The notes: generated by a model from the letters alone, not told the origin. A DNA stretch of 30,045 nt from Phoronis australis (GCA_002633005.1 NMRA01001290.1:1-30045), one strand, 5' to 3'. Shown: positions 1 to 10,281, counted from the stretch's first letter. Numbers and translations are program-made.

Positions 1-3000
1 GTTCATTATAAAATTATAACTCATGCAAAATCAAATCACTCAGACTTTATTTTTGAGTCCGCAATTTCAAAAACTCTAAAATCTCGGAAACCACAAAATA
101 ACAACTTGAATGGCCAATTAAACTAAACTTCGAACACTTGCCGCTAACTACAGTACGCCTATGGAAAATAGCACCATAGATTCTTGTCTGTGCTCTTGGA
201 AAAACAACGTTCAATGTTGTGCTTTTGTAGTCGTGCATTCACTCAAAAGTCAACTGATATAAATTATCGCGACGCACTGGCGCATTATTTTCTTTACCAG
301 CCTCAATTGTTTCGTAATCCAAGTCAAACAGGGTGAGAGGTCAACAGGAGGTGTGACCGAGACTACCAAGGGGAACACTTTTTGCCTTTGGTAAACCGTC
401 CTGATCAATTAAAGCGGCACTAAACCCTTGCATCAAGTCAAAAACAAGTTTTGATTTAGGACACTTACTATTACTTACTTAGTTGACTGCAGACCTGTAT
501 CTGTTATGCTATATTTTGCCAAAAGTAGGTGGAGGGAGTTATGTTTCTGTCCACTCCTCACTTAGTAAAAGTACCCCACGCGTTGCGATATACATGTAAC
601 CCTGAGCCAAAATCCGACGTTTAGAAATCCAACCTTTTTGGAACTAGTTCGTTATGTCTTAAAATTTCGATTTAGGGTTTAATTAGACTTTGTGTTTAAT
701 CAAAAACCAACATAAGTTTGTGTCAATAGAACATTTAAGAATTCGTTTTCTCTGAATGCGCAAATTTGACAAAAGTGATGAGATTGAGAAATGTAGTTTT
801 TATCTCAATACTGCCGCAATTCAAGAAATACATATGAGGGGCCCTTATGTCAAACCCAATAACAAAGGAATGTGTTAGAATTGGACATTTTGTGATTGTA
901 ATTAGCAGGCAACGAATCGATGAAATTGACTAATCGTATATGCCATGGCAATGCAATGGTTAACATTTTAGATTATTCAACAAAAAGTCATTTAATAACG
1001 GTTTCACAGAAACGTTTTTTTTTCCAAATTCGCTTCGGATTAGCGGATGGTTCATTTGTGCATACTTACTGCGTCCAATTGTTGATTGACGTCCCAACCG
1101 ACGTTTATAAAGTGCTGTATTTTTGCACAATCATTCTGATTCGCGGCTTCCCTAACCTGAAAACAATAACAAATAAATATGGATTACACACGTACGTCAC
1201 ACACTGTAAAAGTACCATCATTATAGAGCCATACAACTGTTCCATATTTGCTAGTACTCCTAACATTATTTCAACATTCTTTCAATCACGAAATTATCTT
1301 GTACAGATCTAGATGAGGATTGTTCCGTAAAAAGTGACAATTTAGACGCGATTTCAAGGACACTGCACTATTTTGCGGCAGTGGAAACTTCCAGCCATTT
1401 TACTCATACATTCATTCACTGCACACTTAGTAAGCAGAGCTTTCCCAGTCACTCGAACAATACCCAGATATTCACAACGCTCTTCCCGAATTCCCTAAAG
1501 TTTTTGATGATCTTCAAGTCTTTTCTTCAAAAGTACAACAAACTCAATTCCACTAATAACGTGGCTCTATTCTAAAACGTTATTTAGTTTCAATTTCATA
1601 ACAGGGTCATTTATTGCTTAAGCTGACACAGTTTACTGTAGTTCTGAATTCATAAAATACCTTATTTGTACCCCATATCTGTATAACATGTAATCACTCT
1701 TCATCGTTATAGGCATGATATTGTACAACAGTTAAAGTTGATATATTTATCAACTTTTACACTTATAATGTTAATTGGTACATTTCGTGAATGCTTCAAG
1801 ACCTCTGATATCTATTATACATTACGTCAACGCATACCAACGTGGTACTCCACTGTCCTGGCGAAACAAGGACTCCTAAACGAAACAGTGGGTGGGCTAT
1901 TTTTAATGTCACTTATAAACAGATCTTTTTGCGAAAACTACGCTTTAAAATAATGTTCAAAAGGCTCAATGTCCAGCACCCCAGGGTAAACAGTGGTTCA
2001 AATTCACCGACCAACACCGTCTGATAAAGAATAAATCAACAACTACTCATCGGAATACTGTTGACATGAGTGATTATGTTCCTGTCTGAAGGCATCACAC
2101 AACAGGTTCAGATACAAAGGAGAAAGAAAAAACCCATTCACTATCCTAGGATTACTAGAAATCGAGTTTAAAGCGACTGAGCTCGTTTAACAAGTTAGTC
2201 AAAGTGGACCATTTTACACACAACTTTACTATAATCCTGTATCACTGCACTTATTCCCTCCGCATGGCGAATAAATACACTCAAATTAGAAAGAGGGACT
2301 TTTATAACGACAGTTATTCTTCCAAAAGAGTTGATTCAAATTCGTCCTGGACCAGTGAACCGTTAATTTTTCCATTTCCACCAGTTTGGTGCAATCAGTT
2401 TATCACTTTTACGTCCATGCCATAGTGGTCCGGAGAAAAGTAATTTGGGAATAAGTTCATTTTATTTTGCAATATGGTACATGTAGCTCAATGTTGTCGT
2501 TGAACCTTATTCGTTAGCTGTACTGTATGCCTCAGTCAATGTTTGAGTGCTACATTGTTCAACGTTTACTGAGTCATAGCAAAGTTAAGATGAGGTCCCG
2601 TGAATTTTTTCCTAAATAGTTGCATTTTAAAGGCATGCCAACTTCTGGAAACCTTATAGGCAAGAAAGATGGGTTTTTGAAATCTGCCACAGTGCAGAAT
2701 CAAACACTGATCCCCCACAATTTTGCGCAAGCACACTCTCTTGACGAAGCTAAGTCTGCTCCATAAATCACAGACTGTACATTTAAACTTGCACTAATTG
2801 TCACCTTGAAGATGTCAACGTTGAATAATTAATCAAAGCACTTTGAGGCTTGAAACGTGGATAATTGGTGCCGAAATTGACGTTAACTCAAGTTACAAGC
2901 AATTATGCGCACATGAGTCATTTTTGAATTTCCGATTTTAGCGTTAGCCAACCCCGTCGGCAGTTGAAGCATTTTCTCAACTCGTTGACTGACTCCAAAG

Positions 3001-3700
3001 TCTATTCTTTAACCGAAATTTTCTACATAACGAATGGTGGTATAGTCTACTGTTTCTTTCCTTGGTTTTTTGGACATATTGCTGTAAAAATATTCGCGAA
3101 TGGACCCGCAAACGCATCATGGAACTGTCGGGAGAGAGCATATGTTCGTACATCGATATGCACTGAATATATATTGTGTAAACTATGCGGGTAGCACTTG
3201 ACAAACAACTTGGGTTAATTTTGTTATAGAACTCCAGATATTTCGTGACTTTGATGATGTCAAAATGTGACAAGCATTAGCATTACATTAAAAAACTTCG
3301 TATAATATGAACCTGGTACATTTGACCCAGTAACCCCTAGCTAGATAACATTTTGCGCAAAATGCATTAGGTAGGAAAACACTTTATATATCGATCCGGG
3401 ACCGCGCGCTTGTATCACAGTTGCCATCGATCGTTAGTGCACGCCTACATTGTACATTCGCAGTGCTTTTTTTGGCTTGCATTGGCTGACAAAAGGTGTT
3501 CGGCGACAAAGCTATTGAAGTTGACCTTAGGGACAATAGAGGCACTTGCATTAACCAATTGCTGTAGTCTTGTTTACAAGATATGAAACTGGGCATTATG
3601 CCAGTCTATCTCAGATGAACGCAGACTTTACAAATCAACCTGCGCACAAATCGTTACAAACTTGCAGATTCAGATCTAAACCATTTTCGATATAGTGTTG
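1..3700. other. AT-rich non-coding stretch, no supportable gene
   Basis: I see no exon with convincing start context, splice sites and frame here, and no clear repeat. The longest reading frame (920-1312 plus, 130 codons) has no recognisable domain, carries low-complexity phenylalanine and isoleucine runs, and is about what chance gives in 30 kb of AT-rich DNA. If the minus-strand gene starting at 4098 is real, this stretch may be its introns or downstream exons, but I could not pick any of those out. Confidence 0.6.
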
Positions 3701-3711
3701 TTCACCCCTCT

Positions 3712-3800
3712 AGCTCCGCCCCTCCTGTACGTGCTGTGACGTTGGGAAATTTCTAGAGCGAAGCCATTTTGACGGCTGTACGTGAGGGTCAAATTTAAAT
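3712..3800. promoter_or_regulatory. GC-box / CRE-like / YY1-like promoter patch
   Basis: A locally GC-richer patch holds GCTCCGCCCCTCC (Sp/KLF GC-box type), then CTGTGACGTTG (half-CRE TGACGT), then AAGCCATTTTGACGG (YY1-type CCATTTT), and shortly after a possible plus-strand splice donor TGTAC|GTGAGG. This mix is typical of TATA-less animal promoters. On the minus strand the CCATTTT contains ATGGCT, but that frame stops after four codons. Motif names are from consensus knowledge; promoter activity is inferred. Confidence 0.25.
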
Positions 3801-4041
3801 GTCTTTTTGTCAACGAAGACTGACATGCACCTGGATCTCAAAATAATGTACCGGAAAACTTAATCATAATACCTAACATCAGAAACCATTAATTTAATTA
3901 TGAGGTCACGCTGATTGTGGACGTCATAACACCGACAATAAAACAACAATGAAACTTGACAAAACAACCAAAACAATTGACGGACGAGGGGCCATGCATA
4001 CAGATGACGTAATGTTTCTGAGAAAATTTAAGAACTCTCAC

Positions 4042-4098
4042 CTCTTCCAATTCTTCCCCACTGAGAAGTTTATGACCCAACTTTTTGATAGAAGCCAT
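4042..4098 (-). CDS. candidate first coding exon, product unknown
   Basis: Reading the minus strand from 4098, ATG GCT opens MASIKKLGHKLLSGEELEE (19 codons) and meets a good donor, GAAGAG|GTGAGA (intron GT at 4041-4040), in phase 0. The peptide is hydrophilic and helix-like, with a Lys-rich start and a Glu-rich end, and has the composition of a real cytosolic or nuclear protein N-terminus. Upstream, 83-113 bp away, are two facing CCAAT boxes at the usual promoter distance. The frame stays open past the donor to 3898 but becomes less protein-like, which favours splicing. I do not recognise the family and could not find a convincing second exon. An alternative is a chance short frame. Confidence 0.4.
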
Positions 4099-4180
4099 GT
4101 CTAAGCCTGGACGTGGGAATGTCTGCCGCTGTTCAGAGCCGAACGAATATTACGCAGTGGAAAAATACACGATGGGTTTT

Positions 4181-4210
4181 ACCCAATGAGACAAATATAG
4201 CTCATTGGTT
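4181..4210 (-). promoter_or_regulatory. paired inverted CCAAT boxes upstream of the 4098 start
   Basis: CCAATGAG at 4183-4190 and its exact reverse complement CTCATTGG at 4201-4208 face each other across a 10-nt spacer, making an 8-bp inverted repeat. CCAAT boxes (NF-Y sites) usually lie 60-100 bp from a transcription start; these are about 85-110 bp from the minus-strand ATG at 4098. The arrangement supports a promoter firing leftward. Binding is inferred from the motif only. Confidence 0.4.
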
Positions 4211-5500
4211 TTTCCTGAAGTTTCGTTGCCATTGCTTAAATAGGTCATTGACGCAGATCAACAGAGCGCTGACGGAACGTGAATTATCACGCATACATAA
4301 TTGCACGAGGTGATTCACGTTCTAGTATCAAAATGGGTTTTGAAAAAGCAAAGTTATAACGTGAACGCGAAAGTAAACGTGAACTGAATAACTGAACTCA
4401 GGGTGTCCAATTGTTGTAGGTCTAGTACATGTCTGATAGTTTATGAAAAGCTTGAGTCACTCTGCCAATGCAACTTCTTTTACGTGAAAAAATCCTGCCA
4501 GAAATGGTCAAGTCTTAGAATGCCAAATTTATTGCAGTTTGAAATAAATAGATGCATGTAAATTAAGCATGTAAAAGAATTAACAACAAAAATTATAACT
4601 CCGTCAAAAAGTCCATTCTAGCTCGATGATATCCAGCGAACCCCGGCAGAATAAGAATTTTTAAAAAGTGCTTTCTTGCAAATAAACTTTAAGTGAGAAC
4701 ATTTATATACAAAAAAATCGTGTTCATTTTATACTGAAGCAAAGAAGAAAGATTGAGAACCCTGTCAAAGTAAAAATCATTTCGATGTCTTACCAAAGAA
4801 GAATGTTTCGCGTTTATAGCGACGCAGATGTATCTATATTCGCGTAAAATATTATCGGGATTACGTCACAGCCTACAATGACGTGTATGCGCAATAATTC
4901 ACTTCAAGTCGCTTTGCGAAACCTCCCTATTCATCTGCAAGAACACCTATCTAACATTCCTTTGACAACCGTGTATGTGTACTCTAAGCCCAAGCTCCTA
5001 TTTCGAACTGAAGGTAACTTCCATGGATTTTTTAATTGCAAATTTCACCAGGAACCACCTGTGTTGCCAGGTCTGTGTTGTAACTCAGTGTGGCAAATCC
5101 TAATGATCGTTCACTTTCTATGCTACATTATACATGTATATTTAAAGACTGGCCGCACGAGAAAATCATGCAAAAGTGGCAACATAACATATCACTGATT
5201 TTTTGTCACATAGCTTATTTGTACACTTAGCCCCAATGATTAATAGCTATCATATTTTTAGTTTTGAAAAGTTTCGATTTCTGTAATATTGGCCCTCTTA
5301 TATTTTGAGGATGAAACCTGATGGGTGGTAAGGCCAATTTTAGCAAACTTTAGACAACTGTTGCGAAATACCAGTACAAGAAAACTAATTCACGTCCCTA
5401 GCATGAATATGTCCATCCTGTGTTAGTCAAGATACGCACGTAAATTCCGTTGCACGTCCTTCATTTTAAACAGGTTGTAACCGGCTTGTTTCTCAAGATA
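4211..5500. other. non-coding spacer
   Basis: No exon or repeat of note was supported. A 106-codon plus-strand frame at 4878-5198 shows no domain or splice structure and is treated as chance. Confidence 0.5.
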
Positions 5501-5509
5501 GGGCCGTAG

Positions 5510-5545
5510 GAAGCGGGGACCCGGGGGCACGTGACCCCCAATAAT
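5510..5545. repeat. G-rich repeat fragment
   Basis: AAGCGGGGACCCGGGGGCAC followed by GTGACCCCCAATAATTTT resembles the G/C-rich bodies of short interspersed elements seen in marine invertebrates, with GGGGGCACGTGACCCCC forming a near palindrome. It abuts the inverted-end element at 5567. The family assignment is a recollection of type, not a match I can verify. Confidence 0.3.
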
Positions 5546-5566
5546 TTTCTAGCGTCAAGATTATAC

Positions 5567-5714
5567 CAGGGTCGGATCCAGGATTTTGAGTTGGGGGGGG
5601 CAGGACAGAGTATTAGCCAGGATTTTGGCCGTCAGACATTCGCACCCCGAATCTGGAAGAATTTTAGGGTGGAGGGGGCTTGGCAACCTTGACTCCCCTC
5701 TACATCCGCCACTG
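5567..5714. mobile_element. 148-bp MITE-like element with imperfect terminal inverted repeats
   Basis: The left end CAGGGTCGGATCCAGG and the reverse complement of the right end, CAGTGGCGGATGTAGAG, align as about 15-bp imperfect inverted repeats. CAG-[GT]-G-[GT]-CGGAT ends are common on non-autonomous DNA transposons in invertebrate genomes. The interior is G-rich (GTTGGGGGGGGCA, GGGTGGAGGGGGCTTGG) and encodes nothing. No clean target-site duplication is visible, consistent with an old copy. The superfamily (hAT-like is my guess) is not proven here. Confidence 0.55.
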
Positions 5715-6075
5715 TAAACTCTTGACAACGCCCATAGTCGTAGTGCCGTCGATAAAAGAAAGACAGAGAAACAAGGAGACGAGAGAGAAAATTCAACTAC
5801 CAGTGCTTGGTTTATCCTTTGAGGTCCCAGGCCATGACATTCTTGTTAGGGGCCCCACTCTTTAAAGCTAAACGCATCTTAAATCGTGCAGTTAAGCATT
5901 CATACATGTACATGTATCCTAAAAAGTTGCAGAATTTTTTTTAAATCACAACTTTTGCAGAGTGTATTAATTCACTGGATTTTAAATTCAAGAAGTGCAA
6001 AACTATATCTCGAGGCACTCGCCTCTGGCAATAGATAATGGAGTCATCTGTCGCTCTTTTTCGTTTATTCTCCAA

Positions 6076-6078
<3 letters not shown>

Positions 6079-6128
<50 letters not shown>
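6079..6128. repeat. (AT)25 microsatellite
   Basis: An uninterrupted AT dinucleotide run of 50 bp, flanked by CCAACTA and CTTGATG. It is likely length-polymorphic. Confidence 0.97.
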
Positions 6129-6130
<2 letters not shown>

Positions 6131-6439
6131 TGATGAAAATTGAGAACCTGAAAGATAGCATCAATTGTTGCTCATTTACTGTTTTTTAAATTACAGGTCA
6201 TATTATAATTATGGGCCCAGCCCTTGGAGAGGAATCTTGGTGGCATCCGTGTGGCCATCTTTTTCGTACTTTTTGCGATGAAATCGATTGCCTCTGTTTT
6301 CTGTTTCTGTGAAGTCGTACAATCTTTTTTGTTAAAGACCTGGTCGCACGCGTTGTTAACCCTTATTACATGGTTACAGAATGTTATAAGGATCCAAGAA
6401 GTACCTACCCCATAACTAATACACAATTCGTACTCGAAA

Positions 6440-6560
6440 AAAATTAAATGAACGCGCCACTCACGATTCGCACCCGAAGAACCACCGCCATTTTGAACGT
6501 GCCGCGAACCCGGAAGTACAATTATTCATTCAGGAACCCGCGGGCTAAGAAAACGCCGTC
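6440..6560. promoter_or_regulatory. candidate bidirectional CpG-rich promoter (YY1 + ETS)
   Basis: A CpG-rich island in AT-rich surroundings contains CCGCCATTTTG (YY1-type, 6486-6496), CCGGAAGT (ETS/GABPA consensus, 6510-6517), several CGCG steps and GAACCCGCGGGC. No TATA box is present. Candidate coding starts point away on both sides: minus at 6491 and plus at 6677. YY1 plus GABPA pairing is well known for TATA-less, often divergent, promoters; its use here is inferred. Confidence 0.42.
6465..6491 (-). CDS. candidate first coding exon of the left-going gene of a divergent pair
   Basis: On the minus strand AAAATGGCGG places an ATG inside a YY1-type motif, a common arrangement at animal housekeeping starts. 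The frame reads MAVVLRVRI (9 codons) and then a strong donor, GAATC|GTGAGT, with intron GT at 6464-6463, in phase 0. A perfect ETS/GABPA-type site ACTTCCGG lies 19-26 bp upstream of the ATG. The next exon is not certain: a Lys-rich open stretch on the same strand (about 6330-6175, reading VFNKKDCTTSQK...) lacks a good polypyrimidine tract. Product unknown. Confidence 0.38.
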
Positions 6561-6676
6561 AGTGTGGATGGACGAGTTCCTGTTACCAGCTTGCAAACGG
6601 AGATAAAATAATCGACAGTCCGCCTTAATTGTAATAAAATCAAAATACGGACAACGTTATCGAATTTGCTGAAGAA

Positions 6677-6770
6677 ATGTGGCGAATGAATTTTGACAGA
6701 AATTATTTTGCCAGACTCGGGACCGCAGCGTATCGGACCCGGTGGCGATCGAGACCAGACACTGGCGAAC
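6677..6770 (+). CDS. candidate first coding exon of the right-going gene of a divergent pair
   Basis: From ATG at 6677 the frame reads MWRMNFDRNYFARLG and continues through TAAYRTRWRSRPDTGER, 32 codons, before TAA at 6773. The stop overlaps a plausible donor, GAACG|GTAAAC, so a spliced product would avoid it. The stretch is far more GC-rich than its neighbours and lies just downstream of the YY1/ETS patch. The frame stays open upstream of the ATG to about 6640. The N-terminus is Arg-rich with few acidic residues, which would suit a mitochondrial presequence; that is speculation. No family recognised. Longer minus-strand frames over the same bases look like shadows. Confidence 0.33.
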
Positions 6771-6784
6771 GGTAAACGCATGCG

Positions 6785-7340
6785 GTTGCGAGCTGTTTTG
6801 TCGAAGTAAAATGCTCAAATCATAAATGCCGCATATATTCAAAGATAGTTTCAAACACTTGCATGAAATTACGGACTGGTTAGTCCTGTGTCACCCTGCC
6901 GCGGCAGACCTTAGCTAGCCTCTGTGCCAGCTACCAGTGAAGACTATCGTCAAAATACAGCTTGTTAGCACATTTAGGCCTATACAGCTTTGCGCCAAGG
7001 CTACACTTAGGACTAACTGGTCGCTGGCCACAACGCTCGCTCAAACGAGGTTTATTTAGAACTTGTGTACTTCTGGCGAACTGTGCAAAGTTGTTGGCAT
7101 TCAATAGAGATTTGCTCAGACTTTGTATGAGCCCACCAAGGCTAAAAGAATGGGGGGCTGGAATTTTTGGGAATGTCTATCTTTTACTATAAGATTCACT
7201 TGGTGATCAGAGCTATGAATTGCAAACGCTAAATTTTGGTACTTCCTGCCTTCTAGTGGAATATTGTCTTATTTTCTACTTTTTTTCAGAATTCGTGCTT
7301 CTCTGAGGCAGACCTTTTTCCACATAACGCTTAATCGTCG
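6785..7340. other. non-coding spacer or intron
   Basis: If the plus-strand exon ending at 6770 is real, this is intron. A 76-codon plus frame at 6962-7192 is Leu/Arg-rich but has no domain and no splice support, so I did not call it. Confidence 0.4.
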
Positions 7341-7344
7341 TGAG

Positions 7345-7386
7345 AGACCGTCCCGAGTTGGTATGTGGTGCAACTCGGGACGGTCT
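7345..7386. repeat. perfect 16-bp inverted repeat with 10-nt loop
   Basis: AGACCGTCCCGAGTTG (7345-7360) and its exact reverse complement CAACTCGGGACGGTCT (7371-7386) flank GTATGTGGTG. Pairing stops abruptly at both ends, so it is shorter than an animal pre-microRNA. It may be a remnant of a foldback element or a structured site. Confidence 0.85.
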
Positions 7387-7613
7387 GGGGTCTACAGAAA
7401 ACCATAGATCAACTGTGAGTCTACACCAATGTGATAAACGAGAGTAGTTTTACTTGCTGCGTCAGCTGCTGGTATGCTTATCTCTTTTATGACACACAAT
7501 GTGCGACTGGGCAAAGCGTTTTCAAAATAATGTGGATAAATCAGTGGAGTGTGAAACCCCTGAGGTCCCTGTCAAGTCCTCACGGCAATTTTACGTTATG
7601 ATTTCTCTAAATA

Positions 7614-7995
7614 GGGGGCTCGTTCGAGCACATTAGTATGACAAGTCCAATACAAAATGTTATCATTTTTATTCATTAACTCAAAATTATTCAAATTTTT
7701 AACATAACAAGTAACTTAAAATGTACAATACTTTACATCATTTAGCATAACAAACACTATTCAACACATGCACGCACCCAGCCTTCAATATGGGGGGGGG
7801 CTCGAATTCCCGGCGATGTGGGGCTTTTGCTAAAAAAGAGTGGGCGGACTAAAAAAAACGGGAGCACCACTGTGAATTGCGCGTTTGCGCTTCTTTAGTG
7901 GACTTTTTCACACTTTCTCGGGCTTTTTGTCTCTCGGGGGCGGACCCTTTTGACCACTTCGCCAAATGGGGGAGGGGGTGCTCAAACGAGCCCCC
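7614..7995. mobile_element. 382-bp G-rich element with 18-bp terminal inverted repeats
   Basis: The left end GGGGGCTCGTTCGAGCAC (7614-7631) matches the reverse complement of the right end GTGCTCAAACGAGCCCCC (7978-7995) at 17 of 18 positions. The interior has no coding capacity; it carries a G10 run near 7791 and a CGCGTTTGCGC palindrome. A related copy in the opposite orientation lies at 8948-9185, which shows that this is an interspersed family. No target duplication is evident. Non-autonomous DNA transposon (MITE) is the best call. Confidence 0.6.
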
Positions 7996-8460
7996 CGATG
8001 AAATTGGACATACATGTAACTATTAACATGGTGACCGAATAGTGTTTCCTTACACCAGAATTTGACAAGCATGATTAAAAAAATATGAAGTTGCAAGGAA
8101 CAAGAATTGGAGGCTTGAGGCTTCACAAACCAACATATCTTATTTCCCAAATTAAGATTATTCATATTGTTGAATTGATAACCTGAATTGATAAGCAATA
8201 AATTACGAAACATGACGTGAAAGCAATCGAGACTTACAATTAAGAAAAATATGTATCATTTTGTGACACCGAATCAAGCCTTGAACAGCAGTTGATAGTC
8301 AAACAAAAAACCATTTCAAAATTATTTCAACTGTTTTTTAGCTTAGTGTAAGATCACCTGAATGGGAAATTCACAGTAAAATAATTTGAATATATCTTAT
8401 ATTTTTGCACAAAAAACGCGAAAATTGAACAAAGTTCCTTTGTCAAAATGTATCAACGTT
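7996..8460. other. AT-rich spacer
   Basis: No exon, repeat or motif is supported apart from a TACATGTA palindrome near 8010. Confidence 0.5.
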
Positions 8461-8466
8461 AAATCT

Positions 8467-8523
8467 TCACAAATTACAAAGTAGCCGATTGAACATGCCT
8501 TTCAGTTCAGCAAAACTCGCCAT
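8467..8523 (-). CDS. weak candidate first exon / micro-ORF
   Basis: The minus strand shows GACAACATGGCGAG, a good start context, followed by MASFAELKGMFNRLLCNL and a stop (18 codons). A weak donor-like CTTT|GTAATT lies just before the stop. The upstream side has CTGGCGGCACC. It resembles the other ATGGC starts in this window but has the poorest splice support. It may equally be chance or a short upstream frame of a longer transcript. Confidence 0.2.
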   Translation of the reverse strand: MASFAELKGMFNRLLCNL

Positions 8524-8947
8524 GTTGTCGGTGCCGCCAGAAATGAGACGAAGTCCAACGGGAATTGTGAGCACGGAGAGGCTGAAATTTGGTGAACACT
8601 GTTGAATGGTGCAGAATAGTAAGTATCACCGTAATTTGTTGGCGAAAACAATTTACTCAAAGTTTTAAACTCGTAAATTATCCCGGTGTCCTCCAATATG
8701 GCAGACGCGATCCAAACAAAGTGACCCAAATTATAAACGTACAAGAATATGGGTTCGGTAAAACCAGACCATATCCATCTATATTGGAAGTAATTCTCGA
8801 AAAAATATGAAATCAAATCATTCAAAATTGAGGTTATCAGTGCAAATCACACACGAGCCAGAGAAAGCAAAAAAGTTACTTTTACTTAATTAACAGATGA
8901 CACGATACAGTGAGTCTGGATTTTGCACAAATGGTCCATGCGCGCAC

Positions 8948-9185
8948 CCGGGGGGGGGGGGCTCGGGGGCCCCGATTTGGCGAAGTGGGTAAAAAAGGTT
9001 CGCCTGGGAGAAACAAATAGTATGAGAAAAGTAGGCAAAAATCCACTAAAAAGTCAGCCTGAGGAACTACCAAAATTCGATGAACGCCTTGAAGGTACCT
9101 GTTTTTCTTTGTCTCAGTAGTAAAATGGCCGCATTCCCAAATATTCGAGCACCCTGTTTTTAGGCTGGGTGTGCGTATGTAGTCA
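8948..9185 (+). mobile_element. second, inverted copy of the G-rich element
   Basis: It aligns, in opposite orientation, with the right two-thirds of the 7614-7995 element. Shared landmarks in the same order are GGGGGGCTCG, ATTTGGCGAAGTGG, GAGAAA, AATCCACTAAA, ATTCGAGCAC/C and AGGCTGGGTG[TC]GTG/GCG. It starts with a G12 run at 8950. The middle differs strongly, so the copies are old or belong to different subfamilies. The plus-strand frame across it (8923-9120) is not a gene. Confidence 0.55.
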
Positions 9186-9245
9186 GTCCTCTTTAAACAA
9201 GAAAAACATTTGAAAATTGTTCATCGGTTGCATTTTGCTCCCTAG

Positions 9246-9400
9246 CCAAAGTCCCAGGTCGCATTTGCAAGAACCAGGTCGCATTCATAAAATGTCAGGT
9301 TCCAAAAAATAACCGCCATTTTTAAGCGCCATTTCAAAATCCAGCTAGCATTCAAACGCCAGGTCGCAATTTTTCCGCCATTTTTGTGCGCCAAATATGA
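9246..9400. repeat. degenerate cluster of CCAGGTCGCATT and CGCCATTTT words
   Basis: CCAGGTCGCA occurs at about 9251, 9272 and 9361, alternating with CCGCCATTTTT/GCGCCATTTC/CCGCCATTTTTGTGCGCC. The spacing is irregular, so it is not a clean tandem. The CGCCATTTT words fit the YY1 consensus on the minus strand. Confidence 0.5.
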
Positions 9401-9574
9401 TTTTTTAGATCATCGAGAAATTGTTTAGATTTTCTTACCTGGGGCGTTAAATACTCACATATTTCAGGTGGGAAAAGTTTTTACATTTAGATACATGTAG
9501 GCCTACGGCGTTAGGGCCTACTGTTCTTCACGACCGCCATTGAAAGGCTCTAGAGCACGAGGCTAGTTGCCGAC

Positions 9575-9636
9575 ATGGATGTTGAATCAGTGCTCTCTAA
9601 CCGACACGTGCATTTGAGAAGCTTTATATTTGGCAG
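9575..9636 (+). CDS. candidate first coding exon, product unknown
   Basis: CCGACATGGATG is a good start context. The frame reads MDVESVLSNRHVHLRSFIFG and meets a canonical exon end, GGCAG|GTATCT (GT at 9637), in phase 2; unspliced, it would stop at 9691 (38 codons). Upstream are a CCGCCATTG YY1-type word (9532) and a GC-richer patch with TAGGCCTACGGCGTTAGGGCCTA symmetry. About 140 bp to the left a minus-strand CCCCAG|GTAAGAAA donor points the other way, so a divergent arrangement is possible. The peptide is protein-like but I do not recognise it. Confidence 0.35.
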
Positions 9637-9639
9637 GTA

Positions 9640-10140
9640 TCTGCCGACAAGTGTGCGTGTAAAAACCTGCCAAGCATTAGTAATGCTTTAGGTCATGTAC
9701 ACAACAAAAGTGAGGACAAACCACTGTCTAAGAATCATTTTGTGTTTTCTGTTGAATACACCCTCCTCGCTCAAGTCCGAGCCCAATCCTTCATTAGCTG
9801 GAGAATGAATATGATTGGTTGAAATTGCAAAAAAAGGGTTTAATATCCTAAAACTGATAACCCTTGCAGGTGCGAATGGTACTAGAGTCACCAGTGGTTG
9901 TCTCCACAAATGATACCTTGAAGTTAACCTCATGTTTTGTAACGTATAGTCATCATGATTCAAACTTATTTAGAAAATTGTATTGAAATTTTCTGAATTT
10001 GTCACTATGAACAATCAGAAATGATTAAAGGCACTTTAAGTAATTTGTTATCGTGAATTTTTCAATTGCAAAGTTCTCAAATTGTTACCTTTGAAACATT
10101 TTAACTGGCTAATTAGCACACATTCTGCCTAAAGTGTCGA
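9640..10140. other. AT-rich spacer or intron
   Basis: I see nothing I can support beyond a chance minus-strand frame at 9688-9963. Confidence 0.45.
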
Positions 10141-10281
10141 AAAAAACAAAGTGCTTCTTTCGAATTATGATCAGACCATTTCACAATGTTTAATATAAAT
10201 TGTACTTTGGTTGACACAAATATTTACTTGTTGGGGGCTTGCATTCGCGTCATTTTTAAGCCGAAAGTTTGATCGCCGAGC

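Noticed and set aside
920-1312. 130-codon plus-strand frame
   Set aside because: No domain, no promoter or splice context, low-complexity composition; about the length expected once by chance in this AT-rich window.
1980-2020. tRNA gene suggested by GGTTCAAATTCACC (B-box-like)
   Set aside because: No matching A box or acceptor stem upstream at the required distance.
3384-3596. 70-codon minus frame as a downstream exon of the 4098 gene
   Set aside because: No acceptor with a pyrimidine tract precedes it and composition is not clearly coding.
6172-6426. Lys-rich minus frame as second exon of the 6491 gene
   Set aside because: The only upstream acceptor (GCGACCAG) lacks a pyrimidine tract; kept only as a remark.
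6962-7192. 76-codon Leu/Arg-rich plus frame after the 6677 exon
   Set aside because: No acceptor in the right phase and no recognisable domain.
7345-7386. Pre-microRNA
   Set aside because: Perfect pairing of only 16 bp with no extension into flanks; animal precursors need about 30 paired positions.
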